NCBI GenBank assembly: GCA_032622095.1
Contig: CP136062.1
Span: forward strand, 18,107,739 to 18,171,738
DNA length: 64,000 bases
From: Siphonodentalium dalli
Taxonomy: Eukaryota > Mollusca > Scaphopoda > Gadilida > Siphonodentaliidae
Direction: 5' to 3'
In this document: in pieces, positions 40,761 to 52,370 of the stretch
How the letters are laid out: each line of letters starts with the position of its first letter
Numbering within the stretch: the stretch's first letter is position 1
Translations under genes and position numbers: made by a program
Notes under the pieces: generated by a model
Databases searched by the model: none
Told to the model about the DNA's origin: nothing
What the model saw: only the letters and a program-made list of their open reading frames with translations

Positions 40761-42220
40761 TAACAATCGCCTACAATGGGGCTTATATTCCAGACTTTAA
40801 ACCTTCTAATCGGGTTCGAGCCCGTTTGTCCCGCGAGCCCGATTGTAAACAGCGTTCAAACGGGTTCGCGAGAGCTCAAATTATAGGTAGAAAACGAAAA
40901 GTCCAGTTGAGCCCGTTTGGATAACTCGTCTGGTTTTTAACATTTTTGGTGTGTGATCATATCAACTATTGTGTATCCGAGATCCTAATTGTGCCAATAG
41001 AAACAAAACTTTCATATGTGGAATATGGTAGGTTTCGGCGTACGTTGTATAGTTCACCGGGTCGGGTATGTATGACACGGACAGAACACATTGTATTCAA
41101 TAAACAGCTCTGTTAACATGCGCATCTCCAAATCGCGATTTTACCCACAATTTCACTCAACTCCTATGTTATTCTCTATGGAGGTCTAGTTTAAGTTTGT
41201 ATCGTAGGCCCATGTGTCTGTTCGTCAGATACAGACTAAAGTATGTAGGAGCCTCCTTGATACCGGTATATTTATCAATGACTGCTATACGAGGCCTCTG
41301 GATATTGACATAAGCGCGTACATCGCAAAACATATCTAGCAAAATAGCCCCTTAAGTGAGATGTCTTTCAACAAAGGTCAAGGTTATTTTAGTTCAAGGT
41401 CAAGGTCATGTAAACCCCCCACATCAACTTGACAACAAATTTGGTTGAGGTCGGATCTCGGTTTCTCCCGCCATGTCGACCCATGTTAAGATGGACATAT
41501 AATCGAATTACCTCGCTGACGCCAACGGTGACAAAACATTTCAATAAAAACCCTGCGATCCTATGTTGAATCAGATTAGCCAGCAGCGGGCCAATTGCTT
41601 TCGCGCGATGCAAAACCTGGAAGCTCGTCGCCTTATTAGGGTAGATTGGTTCAATCAGTTATCTCGAGCGAAATGACATGCCGCTGGAATTTATGTGCGG
41701 CCAATTCTTTGCGAGACGGGAATCTATTGAATCTGCGTCAGCCTGACAGGGGCATATTCGTTAAGCAATTTGTCTGGAGGGAAATTAAATGCAGCTAAAA
41801 TGCAGGCTCGTTATTACAAAACGCCATAACTAAAGACCGGCATAACGCACGCTATCGTGCTATGCATCGTTGGAAAGGGCACACCCTGGGCTATTTGACT
41901 GGGCTAATTTGATTGTGAAGTAGGCACGTTTGCGTTGTGTTATTTTCGCATATATCTTTTGCGAAAACGGTTATCATTATTTATATGTATGATAATTCAC
42001 AACGCCTACATACCATGCACGCAGACTCATTTGACTACTGAACTAATTTCGAACAATTGCACTCAAGTGCAATCGCGCTTTGCTTAAGTCAAATTGCTCT
42101 GAAATTAAGCAAAATTGCGCTGTGCATAAGCGATCCAGCGAGGTCACTGTAACCAACCAACGAACGAGTACCAGCTTGGTTTCGGCGGTCAAATGCACAC
42201 GCTTGGACTATTGCGCAATT
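40761..42220. other. DNA inserted in the Helitron microsatellite, no gene seen
   Basis: About 1.5 kb without a supportable gene. It contains an imperfect inverted segment (cgggttcgagcccgtttgtc...aaacgggttcgcgag, 40815-40880) and another 'ttcaaggtcaaggtcatg' block at 41392-41409. Confidence 0.4.
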
Positions 42221-42221
42221 G

Positions 42222-42520
42222 CACTGCGGTGCGGCGAAATTGCGCTGCGCTCAAACGCAATTACAATGGGTGCCGCGACATTGCGCTGCACTCAAGTGTA
42301 TTGCGGTGCGGCGCATTGCGCTGCGCTCAAGCGCAATTGCACTGCTATGTCGCGACATTGCTATGCACTCAATCACAATTGGACTGCGGTGCGGCGAAAT
42401 TGCGCTGCACTCAAGCGCAATTGCACTGTGGTTCGGCTACATTGCACCACGCTCAAGCGCAATTGCACTGCGATGCGGCGACTTTGCGCTGAACTGAAGC
42501 GCAATTGAACTGCGGTGCAC
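42222..42520. repeat. 42-bp minisatellite, about 7 copies, three open frames
   Basis: Unit ATTGCACTGCGGTGCGGCGA / AATTGCGCTGCACTCAAGCGCA; one unit is shortened to about 36 bp. Diverged copies extend upstream to about 42060. Because 42 is a multiple of three, all three plus-strand frames stay open (42080-42508, 42193-42492, 42219-42497); one encodes a 14-residue CTAVRRNCAALKRN repeat. No evidence of translation. Confidence 0.85.
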
Positions 42521-42730
42521 ATAAGCGCGATGCCATTTATTTACATATGACTTTCCAATTTGTCATACACAAAGTTAAATGACTGACTTACTGGTTTTAT
42601 TTTTGCCTGAAAACGCTTCAGTTGTCCTTCGGTATCTACTTCCGAATTTTCTAGGTGGTAGGTACAGCAGAAAGGGTAGAACCCGGTTGTAGGTTTGACG
42701 TAAAAGAACCCAATTGACACACGCCGTTAG

Positions 42731-42734
<4 letters not shown>

Positions 42735-42766
<32 letters not shown>

Positions 42767-42814
42767 AGGGAGGGTGTGTGTGTGTGTGTGTGTGTGAGGG
42801 TGTGTGTGTGTGTG
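42735..42814. repeat. GT microsatellite
   Basis: Interrupted (GT)n with gagagggaggg and gaggg breaks; part of Helitron copy A. Overlapping His/Thr-rich frames on the minus strand are artefacts of the repeat. Confidence 0.9.
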
Positions 42815-43411
42815 TGATCGCAATGAACTCGAGAACGACAGAACCGATTTCGATGAAACTTGGTATGTGGGGGTACGTTCGGCCGGGGAGTGGCATGGGA
42901 CTATTAATTTGCCCGTACGACGTGACCTTGACCTTGAAATCGGGTCATTTCAAGGTCGAACGCCCGAGTATCACGGGATTTCGATGAAAATTAGTGTCTG
43001 GGGATACTTTCGTATGGGGAGTGTCGTAAGCCTATTCGCTTGCCCGTGCAACGTGACCTTGACCATGAAATCGGTCAATTGAAGGTCAAATCGCGAATTT
43101 TGATGGGATTTCGACGAGATTTGATACGTAGGGTTACTTTTGTCCACTGAGTGTTTTGGACGGGTCGAGTAGTGACCCCGACCTGACCTTGACCTTCGAA
43201 ATGATCAATTCGAGGTCAAATGGGGTAAAACCGGATGGATTTCGACGGGTACTTTTGTCGGGTACTTTTCTCCGGGCAGTGTTTTGGACGGGTCAAATCG
43301 TGACCCCCCACCTGACCTTGACCTTCAAAATGGACAATTCAAGGTCAAATCGCGCAATTCGCCGAAAAGCAGAGGGGAAACAGCCCGGACGAATTCGGGT
43401 CCACCTGCTAG

Positions 43412-44201
43412 TCTATTATATATTTTGGAAGATATGTGTGTGTGTGTGTGAGGGGGAGGGTGTGTGTGTGTGTGTGATCGCGATGAACTCGAAAACGGCC
43501 GGCCCGATTTCGATGAAACTTGGTATGTGGGAGTACTTTCGGTCGGGAACTGACATAGGCATATTAATTTACCTGTGCGACGTGACCTTGACCTTGAAAT
43601 CGGGTCATTTCAAGGTCAAACGCCCGTGTATCACGGTATTTCGATGAAACTTGGTATGTGGGGGTACTTTCGGCCGGGGAGTGACATAGGCCTATTAATT
43701 TGCCCGTGCGATATGACCTTGGCCTTGAAATCGGGTCATTTCAGGGTCAAACGCCCAAATATCACGGGATTTCGATGAACATATGTGTCTGTGGATTCTT
43801 TCGTATGGGGAGTGTCGTAAGCCTATTCCTTTGTCCGTGCGACGTGAACTTGACCTTGAAATCGGGTAAATTCATGGTCAAATAGCGAATTTTGAAGGGA
43901 TTTCGACGAAATTTTATACGTGGGGTTACTTTTGTCCACTGAGTGTTTTGGACGGGTAAAATCGTGACCCCGACCTGACCTTGACCTTCAATATGATAAA
44001 TTCGAGGTCAATTCGGGTAAAACCGAATGGATTTCGACGAGTACTTTTGTCAGGTACTTTTGTCTGGGCAGTGTTTTGGACGGGTCAAATCGTGACCCCA
44101 CCTAACCTTGACCTTCAAAATGGACAATTCAAGGTCAAATCGCGCAATTCGCCGAAAAGCAGAGGGGAAACAGCCCGGACGAAGTCGGGTCCACCTGCTA
44201 G
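43412..44201 (+). mobile_element. Non-autonomous Helitron, copy B (790 bp)
   Basis: 5' end TCTATTATATATTTTGGAAG, 3' end CTGCTAG|T. Hairpin CCCGGACGAAGTCGGG lies 12 nt before the end, as expected for Helitrons. A GT microsatellite (43436-43476) precedes five 131-bp units (anchors 43506, 43637, 43768, 43899, 44030). Units carry TTGACCTTGAAAT...ATTTCAAGGTCAA dyads. Its first T follows the final G of copy A directly, and the flanking bases of the A+B pair are A (40690) and T (44202). Confidence 0.88.
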
Positions 44202-45567
44202 TAATGATATATACGACCGAATACTGTATTAGGAAAATTTGGACAATGCGAACAATGATCAAAATACCGACACACCTGGAAGTGGAGATACCTCTAGTAC
44301 GAGTCCTAGTACTAATCGAGATAATGATCTGGTTGTGCAAAAAATGACTCATGTCGATAATGTCCGAAAACGTGGCATCAAAATATTAAGTTTAAATGTT
44401 TGTGAAATTAGAAAAAAAATAGCCTACCCAGAATTCCAAACTATGTGCATGAATCACGATATACTTTGTTTATCGGAAACGAAGACAGATGATTGCGATA
44501 ATCTAGTATTACCAGGTTTTGCCCTATATATGAAAAATCGCACGAAACTCTCCCGGGTAAAATCTGGTGGAATTATTATCGGCGTTAAATCCGAATTAGC
44601 GTCATCTACACATATATTGCAGACATATTGCCAATATGTGCACTGGGTGGAAATACAGCAGTGCGGTGTCAAAATTATATTGCGAGCTGTTTATGTTCCA
44701 CCCGAAGAAACATGATATTCATCGAATTCAGCTTTTAGTGAACTTGACACCGAAATTTTTAAAATGAGACAAGAATATGATAATGTTTTTTTAACTGGCG
44801 ATTTTAATGCTCGTACTTCAGAAAAAATAGACTATATTCTGATTGATGAAAATGATAATGGTATTTACGATCACCAAAACTTAACTGCCGAAATGGTGTT
44901 AGAGAATTGTGGTCTACCCTTAAAGAGGCATAGTATTGACAAAACGACAAATAATTTTGGCCATCAATTACTGAGCTCTTGTCAGCACAACGACCTGTTA
45001 ATTATAAATGGAAGACTGGGAACTGACCGGGAAATTGGATCTCTTACATGTCGAGACGCATCAGTTGTAGACTATATGCTATGTTCCCTAAATGCACTAC
45101 CCATGGCCATTGATTTTATAGTCGGAGAGACAAACAAATTGTTTTCAGACGTGCCCAAATCTATTACAACTGAAATATCAACTTATTTGGATTCAAATAC
45201 TAATTTGTGTGAAGAGGAATCTCATACTCAAAGTATACCTAAATGGTATCCGTCCAAAACGACCGAGTTTATATGGAATCTCGATCCAGTGGAAATATTA
45301 GAAGTACGATATTTGTTAAATAGACGTCCTCACTCTGCGACTAATACCGCAGAAGTTAATGAAATTGTGTGCAGGATATCCCGCATTCTTCATAAATCGT
45401 CAACTGATACATTTGGATCCCCCATTAATAAGCCGAAGTCACGAAAAAAGGATAACAAGCCTTGGTTTAATTCATCATGCTGGAAAGCGCGTAAAGAATA
45501 CCGCAAAGCTGAGAGATACCATAATCAACATAAAAACGATTGTTCAAGAAAACTAATGAGTGAATAG
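44202..45567 (+). pseudogene. LINE B ORF2: AP-type endonuclease domain
   Basis: Nicks target DNA in an active LINE. The frame carried over from 40690 resumes at 44203 and, after a TAG near 44230, gives a Thr/Ser/Asp-rich linker and then the endonuclease: ILSLNVCEIRKK (usual Asn block), DILCLSETKTD (catalytic Glu), SGGIIIGVKS, and, after an in-frame TGA at 44713-44715, LTGDFNART (catalytic Asp/Asn). The usual C-terminal SDH motif appears as FSDVPKSI, so the catalytic His is lost. Ends at TAG 45565-45567, after which the frame continues directly into RT. Confidence 0.85.
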
Positions 45568-47797
45568 GCTAGGAATTACAAACGCGAAATGGATAATGCA
45601 CTAGCAATACACAGGGGGAATATTACATGCAAATTATCGAAATTAAAATTAGAGAATACAAGGAAATTCTGGTCTACAGTTAATAAGCAAAATGTAACAA
45701 TAAGTAGCAAAGTAAAAATAGAGAAATTTGAAGAACACTTCCGGTTAATAAATTCGGAATCAATTACAAACGACCTACATATAGATATATATATGAACAT
45801 TGATACAAGTAACATAAACGACCAACTGAACCGATCGATAAGTAGGGAAGAAGTTATGACAGCTATAAAGAGTTTAAAAAACAATAAGTCCCCCGGTGAC
45901 GACGGAATTCTAAATGAACATATTAAGGCATCCTCTGACACACTTATAGACATATATTGCAATATATTTAATTTAATTTTTGAATCAGGTTGTGTACCAG
46001 ACACATGGGGGTTGGCACTATTATACCACTCTACAAGAACAAAGTTAATAAAGAAGACCATAAAAACTATAGGCCAATCACCCTTTTGAGCTGTTTGGGA
46101 AAACTGTTTACAAAGATCCTGTCAAACAGATTGTACTTATATATTTAGGAAAATGAAGTTCTCCGTGAGAACCAGACGGGATTTAGAAAAGGTTATTCTA
46201 CAGCAGATAACATTTTTGTTTTGCATATGCTAACTGAAATTACAAAGGCACTTAAAAGGAATCTTTATTGTGCTTTCATTGACTTTGAAAAAGCATTCGA
46301 TAAGGTATGGAGGCAAGGGCTATGGTACAAACTCCTGAGAAATGACATAAATGGGAAGTTGCTCAGTTATTAAAAACATGTACACAAACATTAAATCGAA
46401 AGTTCGTTTGGGTAATAAAACGTCCAATTATTTCCATGTTTAGCTGGGGTACGACAAGGTGCGAACTTATCACCCCCTCTGTTCTCACTTTACCTGAACG
46501 ATCTTGAAGATTTCTTAAAATCAGACGGCGTTGAAGGTCTGTGTAAAATGTCAAGAGATATAGAAACCCATTTGCAGACATATGTCAAACTATTCATTAT
46601 CTTATACGCAGATGACACGGTACTAATGGCTGAAACACCGACACATTTACAAAAGGCACTTAATAGTTTCCAAAGTTACTGCGAGAAATGGAAATTAACT
46701 GTAAATGCTGAGAAAACTAAAATAATGATAATATCTAAAAGAAGCTTGCCAAAGAATAAGACATTTCTTTACAAAGGTCAGACAATTGAAGTGGTGAAGA
46801 GCTTTAATTACCTTGGAATTATACACACAAAATCAGGCACCTACTCTTTAGCGAAAAACACTTTGATGAATAAAGCAACCAAGGCAATGTACTCTATTAT
46901 ATCGAAATCAAGAATTCATTGCTTGTCAGTAAAAAACATGTTTGAATTGTTTGACGCCCACGTTTTACCAATTATGTTGTATTGTTGTGAAGTCTGGGGA
47001 TCAGGGAGTAATGCAATATTTGAAAATATCCACAGAAAATTTATAAAGCATGTGCTCCATCTAAAGTCATCGACTCCTAATTATATGGTATATGGTGAAA
47101 GTGGTAGACTGCCGATTGAGTACACAATTAATTTGCGCATTCTGAAATACTGGATGAACATTATGAATATGCAATAAAGCAGATTTTGTAAAACTCTTTA
47201 TTTACTAGCCCTGAATGTATGTGAATCTGTGCCAGTAACATTTCAGTGGATAGAAAAAATAAAGGATATCCTGACAAATTGTGGTCAGATCCTTCTCTGG
47301 AAAATGGAAAATATTCCAGGTTCAGATACACTAGTACCATACTTCAAGTGCAATTTAAATAGTCAATTCCGTAATGTGTGGTTATCTGATATTGAAAACT
47401 CGAATCGAGGTAACACCTATAAAATTTTCAAACATCACATTAATTTTGAAATATACTTGGATAGTTTGGATACAGAAAATAGAATATCTTTATGTCAATT
47501 TCGTACTAGTAACCACCGCTTACCAATAGAGAAAAGGCCGTTGGAACGGAACAAACGTATTTTCTAGATTGTGCCCCGTGTAAAAAACGAAAACTTGGGG
47601 ATGAATTTCACCACTTAATGGAATGTGAATATTTTGAAGAGGCAAGAAATCGCCTCATGCTTAGGAAATATATAGGTATAAAACACCCAACTATTGATAT
47701 TCTAGACGACATACTAAATTTGAAAGATGTAACGTCTCTTCGCAAACTGTGCTCGTTCATCCGACTGATAAACCCTAAACTGGACACAAGTGATTAG
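45568..47797 (+). pseudogene. LINE B ORF2: reverse transcriptase and C-terminal zinc finger
   Basis: RT of the CR1/Jockey group. Pieces: ISREEVMTAIKSLKNNKSPG (45838), a frameshift near 46040, NYRPITLLSCLGKLF, a stop at 46147, ENQTGFRKGYSTADNIFVLH, FIDFEKAFDKVW, a stop/frameshift near 46370, GVRQGANLSPPLF, LYADDTVLMAET (46595; catalytic YADD intact), NAEKTKIMI, then the thumb to 47177. Further breaks precede 47229-47567, and the last part (about 47568-47797) encodes CAPC...DEFHHLMEC, the CCHC finger typical of these ORF2 C-termini, ending in TAG at 47795-47797. Confidence 0.88.
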
Positions 47798-48468
47798 TAT
47801 AGAGTTAATGTTATTGGTGTTGTTGTTTTTGTTGTTATTTTTATTGGTGTTGTTGTTGGAGTTGATGTTGTTATTGTTTGTATGGTGTTGTATTAAGACT
47901 GTGTTGCTGTTAGATATAAAGATTATGACGATGACGAAGATGGTGATGGTTATTATGATTATGAAGATGACTCTAATGTAAAAATGAAACTGATGATGAT
48001 GATAAAAACGATGATGAACATGCGCCATGTCAATCGGGAGAACACTGTATATTGTGTATATAATGCATTACGTTCCTCCTCTCCATCTTCTGTGTATATA
48101 CTTTCCATTTCTCGATATCATTGTCATTTTGATCAGAGAATAAAGCATTGACAGGTATGCATTTTATGAAGGTTTCGTTTTTCGATAAGGAGAGGCCAAC
48201 CGAGTTCGCATAAGATTCTCTCGTCTAACACAGAGCGTTTCAGGCCACTTTCGGAGGAGCCAATGGGGGCAATACCACAAACAACGTCTGCGTTGTATCG
48301 GGAGTACAGATGTTTTGAACATTATTTCAAGGGTTTGTCTATGTACAAGAAACTTTATTCGCTTTAGTTGTGACAGTCAGGTTGCCACTCGACTGCAAAT
48401 TTTATTGATATGGGTATCCCAATAAAGATTTGATTCTATAGAAATTCCAAGATATTTATGGCAGTCTA
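47798..48468. other. LINE B 3' UTR and flank
   Basis: Trinucleotide-rich (gttgttgttttgttgtt; gatgatgatgataaaaacg) to about 48020, then ordinary AT-rich DNA. No gene. Confidence 0.5.
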
Positions 48469-48635
48469 CAGTAATGCTCTAATTAATCGACTCCCTAACC
48501 ACATCATAATTATGGGTAACTTTTCAGGATTTAGTCGGAAATATGGCTTGTTGCCATTCATCGGAAAGCTCTCAGGGAGAAAAGTTACCCATAATTCTGC
48601 TGTGGTTATGGAGTCGATTAATTAGGGCATTACTG
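48469..48635. mobile_element. Tc1/mariner-type MITE (167 bp, TA sites)
   Basis: TA at 48467-48468 and 48636-48637. Ends CAGTAATGCTCTAATTAATC and the complement (gattaattagggcattactg) with one difference. Arms extend about 57 bp each (to aacttttc/gaaaagtt), so the whole element folds on itself. It lies at the edge of the RT remnant of LINE C. Confidence 0.88.
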
Positions 48636-48637
48636 TA

Positions 48638-49500
48638 CTTGCTCTATATCGCGATCATCAAGTTCAAGGTCCAAAGAATCTTCCGAGGGAGTGAGTGAGA
48701 ACACCATTGATTTTGTTTTATCTGCATTGAATGTAACCAGCCATTGTTTCGACCAACAAGATACTCTATCCAGATCTTCAAAGAGTTCACACGAACTGTC
48801 ATCAAGTGACGGTTGGCTAGTGAAAAAACATGCATCATCTGCGTAAATACGTGTACAGGAATGCATGGTCGTTGCCATGTCCTTTATTTATGTCAGAAAT
48901 AAGAACGGTCTAAGAATAGATCCTTGTGGAACTCCTGTCGGAATACTATGGTAATCAGAAAAGGAGTTACCGACTAAAACAGTTGTGACCTATTGGAGAG
49001 ATAGCTGTTCAGCCAAGTGTGGATGTTTTCGGTTATTCCGTATTATTCCAGTTTGAATGGCAACACCCTGTGCCAGACTCTCTCAAACGCTTTGGAAATA
49101 TCGCAACATATTGCTGACGTATTTAACTTCTCATCGATGGCCTGACACAAGGTGTGGTATACCTCGAGTAACTGAAACGTTGTGCTATGCCCTGGGGAAA
49201 AGACTGATTGATATTGAAATAGTATATTATTATTTGAAAATGGGTCGATAAGTATTTAAGAACAATTTTCTCCATGATCTAGCTCAGGCACGGGAGTAAA
49301 GATATTGGGCGGTAGTTTTTGCAGCTAGATTTGTCGTTTTTATTCTGGATAGGGATAACATTTGCCTGCTTCAATTGTGTTGGGAAAACGCAGAGCTCAC
49401 GATATTTCTTAAAAAGAACTTTAAAGGGCGTGGCGATAGCTGGGCATGTGATTTGGATCATTGTAACAGTAACTACAGAAATAATGGCCATAAGAGTAGC
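48638..49500 (-). pseudogene. LINE C reverse transcriptase fragments
   Basis: Minus-strand pieces: KNYRPISLLPCLS (about 49285), the PQGSILRPFLFL region (about 48930), RIYADDACFFTSQ (48842; catalytic YADD present) and TFNADKTKSMVFS (48720). Several stops and frame changes separate them. The YADD piece ends where the mariner-type MITE begins. Confidence 0.8.
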
Positions 49501-49919
49501 ACGGAAGGGCTAAATATTGAAATGGTTGGGTAAAATATATAATGCATAGCGAACCCAGTTGTAATTCCATTCATACTAATTCAGAATGGAAGCATATACG
49601 CACTACCGAGATCACTGTGAATTTAGAAAATATTAAGTTAAGTTATGATTCAATTTTAAAGAATTTAATACAACTATCAAGATTTAAATACTATATAGAA
49701 AAGTCGATTTGATGTTAGAAATATTTATATAATTTATAATGTTCGTTATACATGAGTTGTCATATGAGCATCGCTACAAGCTACACCAATTTGCATGGAT
49801 ACTTTCTGAGCTGAAATGTCAGCTCTGATTTCGCGTTGAGAGCCGATTTCAAAATCGTACATATATACCACCACCCACGAACAAGAGAACGCACCCAAAT
49901 TAGACGTAGTTTGATCTTA
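49475..49919. repeat. 440-bp dispersed repeat, copy 1
   Basis: From cagaaataatggccataaga to gtttgatctt, highly similar to 52996-53437 in the same orientation. It splits LINE C RT. The LINE segments on either side (49422-49473 and 49919-49970; ggcatgtgatttggat.at) are themselves a diverged duplicate. Confidence 0.85.
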
Positions 49920-50590
49920 AAGAGTATGACGATAGATGGGCATGTGATTTGGATAATTTTAACAGTAACTCCATCGTGACCAGATGCCTTATTAGGTTTC
50001 AACGTTCTAATGGCAGAAATGGTGTCTCGATAGTGAATTCCATGTTTGTTACCGTGCTGCCACATATCTGAGTGAATATTGGTAGACTACAGGGAACACA
50101 TCATTGAACATGGATGCTTTGATGTGGTCGTCAACTACTAAATTTCCACCATCACCGGTAATAGGGGAGTAGAGTATTGTGCTTGGTTTGCATAATTTCC
50201 TTTATACAATGCCAAAAATATTTTGACGATGACTGTTTCTTCATAACAGGCTCTGGCGTATTTTTTCATGTTATTGACAGTATTTCGCACTTTTTAAATG
50301 TTAGCCAAATCATGGTCCTTTTTTTTATTTCAGGGCAATTTTGCGTATTCTTTCTCTTTTGTAGATCATCGTTCGCAATTCTGAATTGAACCAATGTTTG
50401 TCTTTAGGTCTTATTAATACTTTGGATTGGGGTACGGTTTTGTCCATAATGTCTAGGAATTTTGTTGTAAATATGTCAGTGGTGGCTAAATCAATGTCGG
50501 GTGCTGTTTTAATAGCGATTAGCCACTCTGGGTCCATAATGAGTTTTGTTGCTTCGTCGGTATTGCCTCTGGCTAATTCCTGACTAGCCG
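49920..50590 (-). pseudogene. LINE C: RT start and linker fragments
   Basis: Minus-strand frame 50065-49781 begins IHYRDTISAIRTLKPNKASG (RT start). Frame 50537-50325 gives DKTVPQSKVLIRPKDKHWFN, the linker ahead of RT in Jockey-type elements. Frames are separated and not joinable without indels. Confidence 0.7.
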
Positions 50591-50604
50591 AGAGAAGGGG
50601 GCAT

Positions 50605-51242
50605 TACTGCCTGAATCATATTTTAGGTACACAATGATCACACAGTTGGCTCTTCCAAATTCAATCTATTCAGACTGGCATGTAACATTGTCATTCACTG
50701 TGATGGGATCTATTAAAGTGGATGTAGTCGAGGTAACTCTGGTTGGAGATTCAATGACATTTCGGAGACTATATAACGATGAATTTCTCTGATTTTTGAT
50801 GAGTTGTCTAATGCATTTGAGTTGAAATCGCATTATTTCATTGGATATATGAGATAGTGATGGCCCATGTGTAGTTTCGTGCGACACAATTATTTCCATG
50901 GATATTACCTTAATTGGGCGCTTTTGAAATTTAAAGAGCATTTTGTGATTTAAAAATATTTATATTATGCTTTATTTCACTTAATATAGATGTCTTGATA
51001 AATTTGTGGTAGTTTTACTGCCTGAATCATATTTTAGGTACACAATGATCACACAGTTGGCTCTTCCAAAGTCAATCTCTTCAGACTAGCATGTAACATT
51101 GTCATTCACTGTGATGGGATCTATTAAAGTGGATGTAGTCGAGGTAACTCTGGTTGGAGATTCAATGACATTTCGGAGACTATATAACGATGAATTTCTC
51201 TGATTTTTGATGAGGTGTCTAATGCATTTGAGTTGAAATCGC
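50605..51242. repeat. 227-bp duplication within LINE C (411-bp offset)
   Basis: 50605-50831 and 51016-51242 are nearly the same, from tactgcctgaatcatatttt to ttgagttgaaatcgc. The intervening DNA contains 'gtgcgacacaattatttcca' segments also found at 51965-51990. Confidence 0.85.
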
Positions 51243-52370
51243 CAGTTAGGATCATATGAATAATCAAATCAAAAGCATCCGACATGGACTGATCAATCAG
51301 CTCCCAGTACATCCCGCTACAGCGGTATCAGACACATAATAGGTAGCGGGATGCCCTGGAAGTCAGCTTGAACCACAAGATTGGATCATCAAATTCGAGA
51401 GAGGGTGCACGTTCGAAGACGAGCAGTTCCGCGAAATAGACTGCGATACCTCCTCCATACCTCTTCCATGGCTCAAGACGTCGTACCTCACAGGGTGCGA
51501 GAAATAGACTGCGATACCTCCTCCATGGCTCAAGACGTTCAACTTCACATGGTCAGAGAAATAGTGAGGGCCCACGTGTAGTTTCGTGCGACTTGTGTGC
51601 CAAATTGATTTTTTTTTTTGTGCGTTTCTAGTCAATCCGGGGTCAGGCTTTCCAAAAAAGTTGGTCTACAATTTTGTCCATGGATATTACCTTAATTGGG
51701 AACTTTTGAATTTTAAAGAGCGTTTTGTGATTTTAAAAATGTATATTATGCTTTATTTCACTTGATATAGGTGTCGCGATAATGTTTTTTTTAGTTTTAT
51801 CTTGTTTTGTATTTTTTTAGGCTTCAGACAATCCAAACAGGTTTGTTCTTTACTTCTGGGGGTTGGATATCTCTATTTAGAGAGCGTTTAGTGATTAAAA
51901 ATAGATCATTTGCATTATTTCATTGGATATATGAGATAGTGAGGGCCCATGTGTAGTTTCGTGCGACACAATTATTTCCACGGATTTTACCTTAATTTGG
52001 CGCGTTTGAAATTTAAAGACCATTTTGTGATTTAAAAAAATTTATATTATGCTGTATTTCACTTAATAAAGATGTCGTGATAAATTTGTTCTAGTTTTCT
52101 CTGTTTTTTAATTCTTTTAGGCTTCAGACAATCCAAAAAGGTTTGTTCTTGACTTCTGGAGGTTAGATATCTCAATTTAGAGAGTGTTTAGTGATTAAAC
52201 ATAGAAATTCTGCATTATTTCATTTGATATAAAACCTCGGAGCTGAGTATTACTATTAGGAAATACTGCATCGATGTGGGTTTCGGTAAAACATAAAATA
52301 TAATCTTCTAGTTCGTCTACCCTGCAGTCTAAGAAGTTTATGTCTGATACTTCTTAGATTCAAATGAAAA
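51124..52370 (-). pseudogene. LINE C endonuclease fragments and duplications
   Basis: Minus-strand frame 51312-51124 contains ILTGDFNSNALDTSSKIREI (endonuclease core). At 52370-52225 LDCRVDELEDYILCFTETHI matches the start of an AP-type endonuclease. Between them lie two or three diverged copies of a segment of about 370 bp (gggcccatgtgtagtttcgtgcgac). Confidence 0.65.

Larger units (their letters stand above)
40691..43411 (+). mobile_element. Non-autonomous Helitron, copy A (with internal insert)
   Basis: Starts A|TCTATTATATATTTTTTGGA and ends CTGCTAG at 43411. A hairpin CCCGGACGAATTCGGG lies 12 nt before the end. Core: GT microsatellites, then four 131-bp tandem units (anchors at 42846, 42977, 43107, 43238). 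The microsatellite is split by unrelated DNA (about 40761-42734), which itself contains a 42-bp minisatellite. Followed directly by copy B with no intervening base. Confidence 0.8.
37298..47797 (+). mobile_element. CR1/L2-like LINE (LINE B), interrupted by insertions
   Basis: ORF1 (zinc knuckles plus SGNH esterase) at 37346-39300, ORF2 (acidic N-terminal part, endonuclease, RT, C-terminal CCHC) from about 39437 to 47797. Interrupted by a gene fragment at about 38185-38600 and by tandem Helitrons at 40691-44201. Multiple stops and frameshifts make it inactive. The 5' end is not defined. The 3' UTR after 47797 is trinucleotide-rich (gttgttgtt) and its end is unclear. Confidence 0.85.

Noticed and set aside
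42080-42508. 142-codon Cys/Arg-rich protein
   Set aside because: Translation of the 42-bp minisatellite; all three frames are open, so the open frame is not evidence of coding.
42575-42896. His/Thr-rich proteins on the minus strand
   Set aside because: Pure translation of the (GT)n microsatellite.
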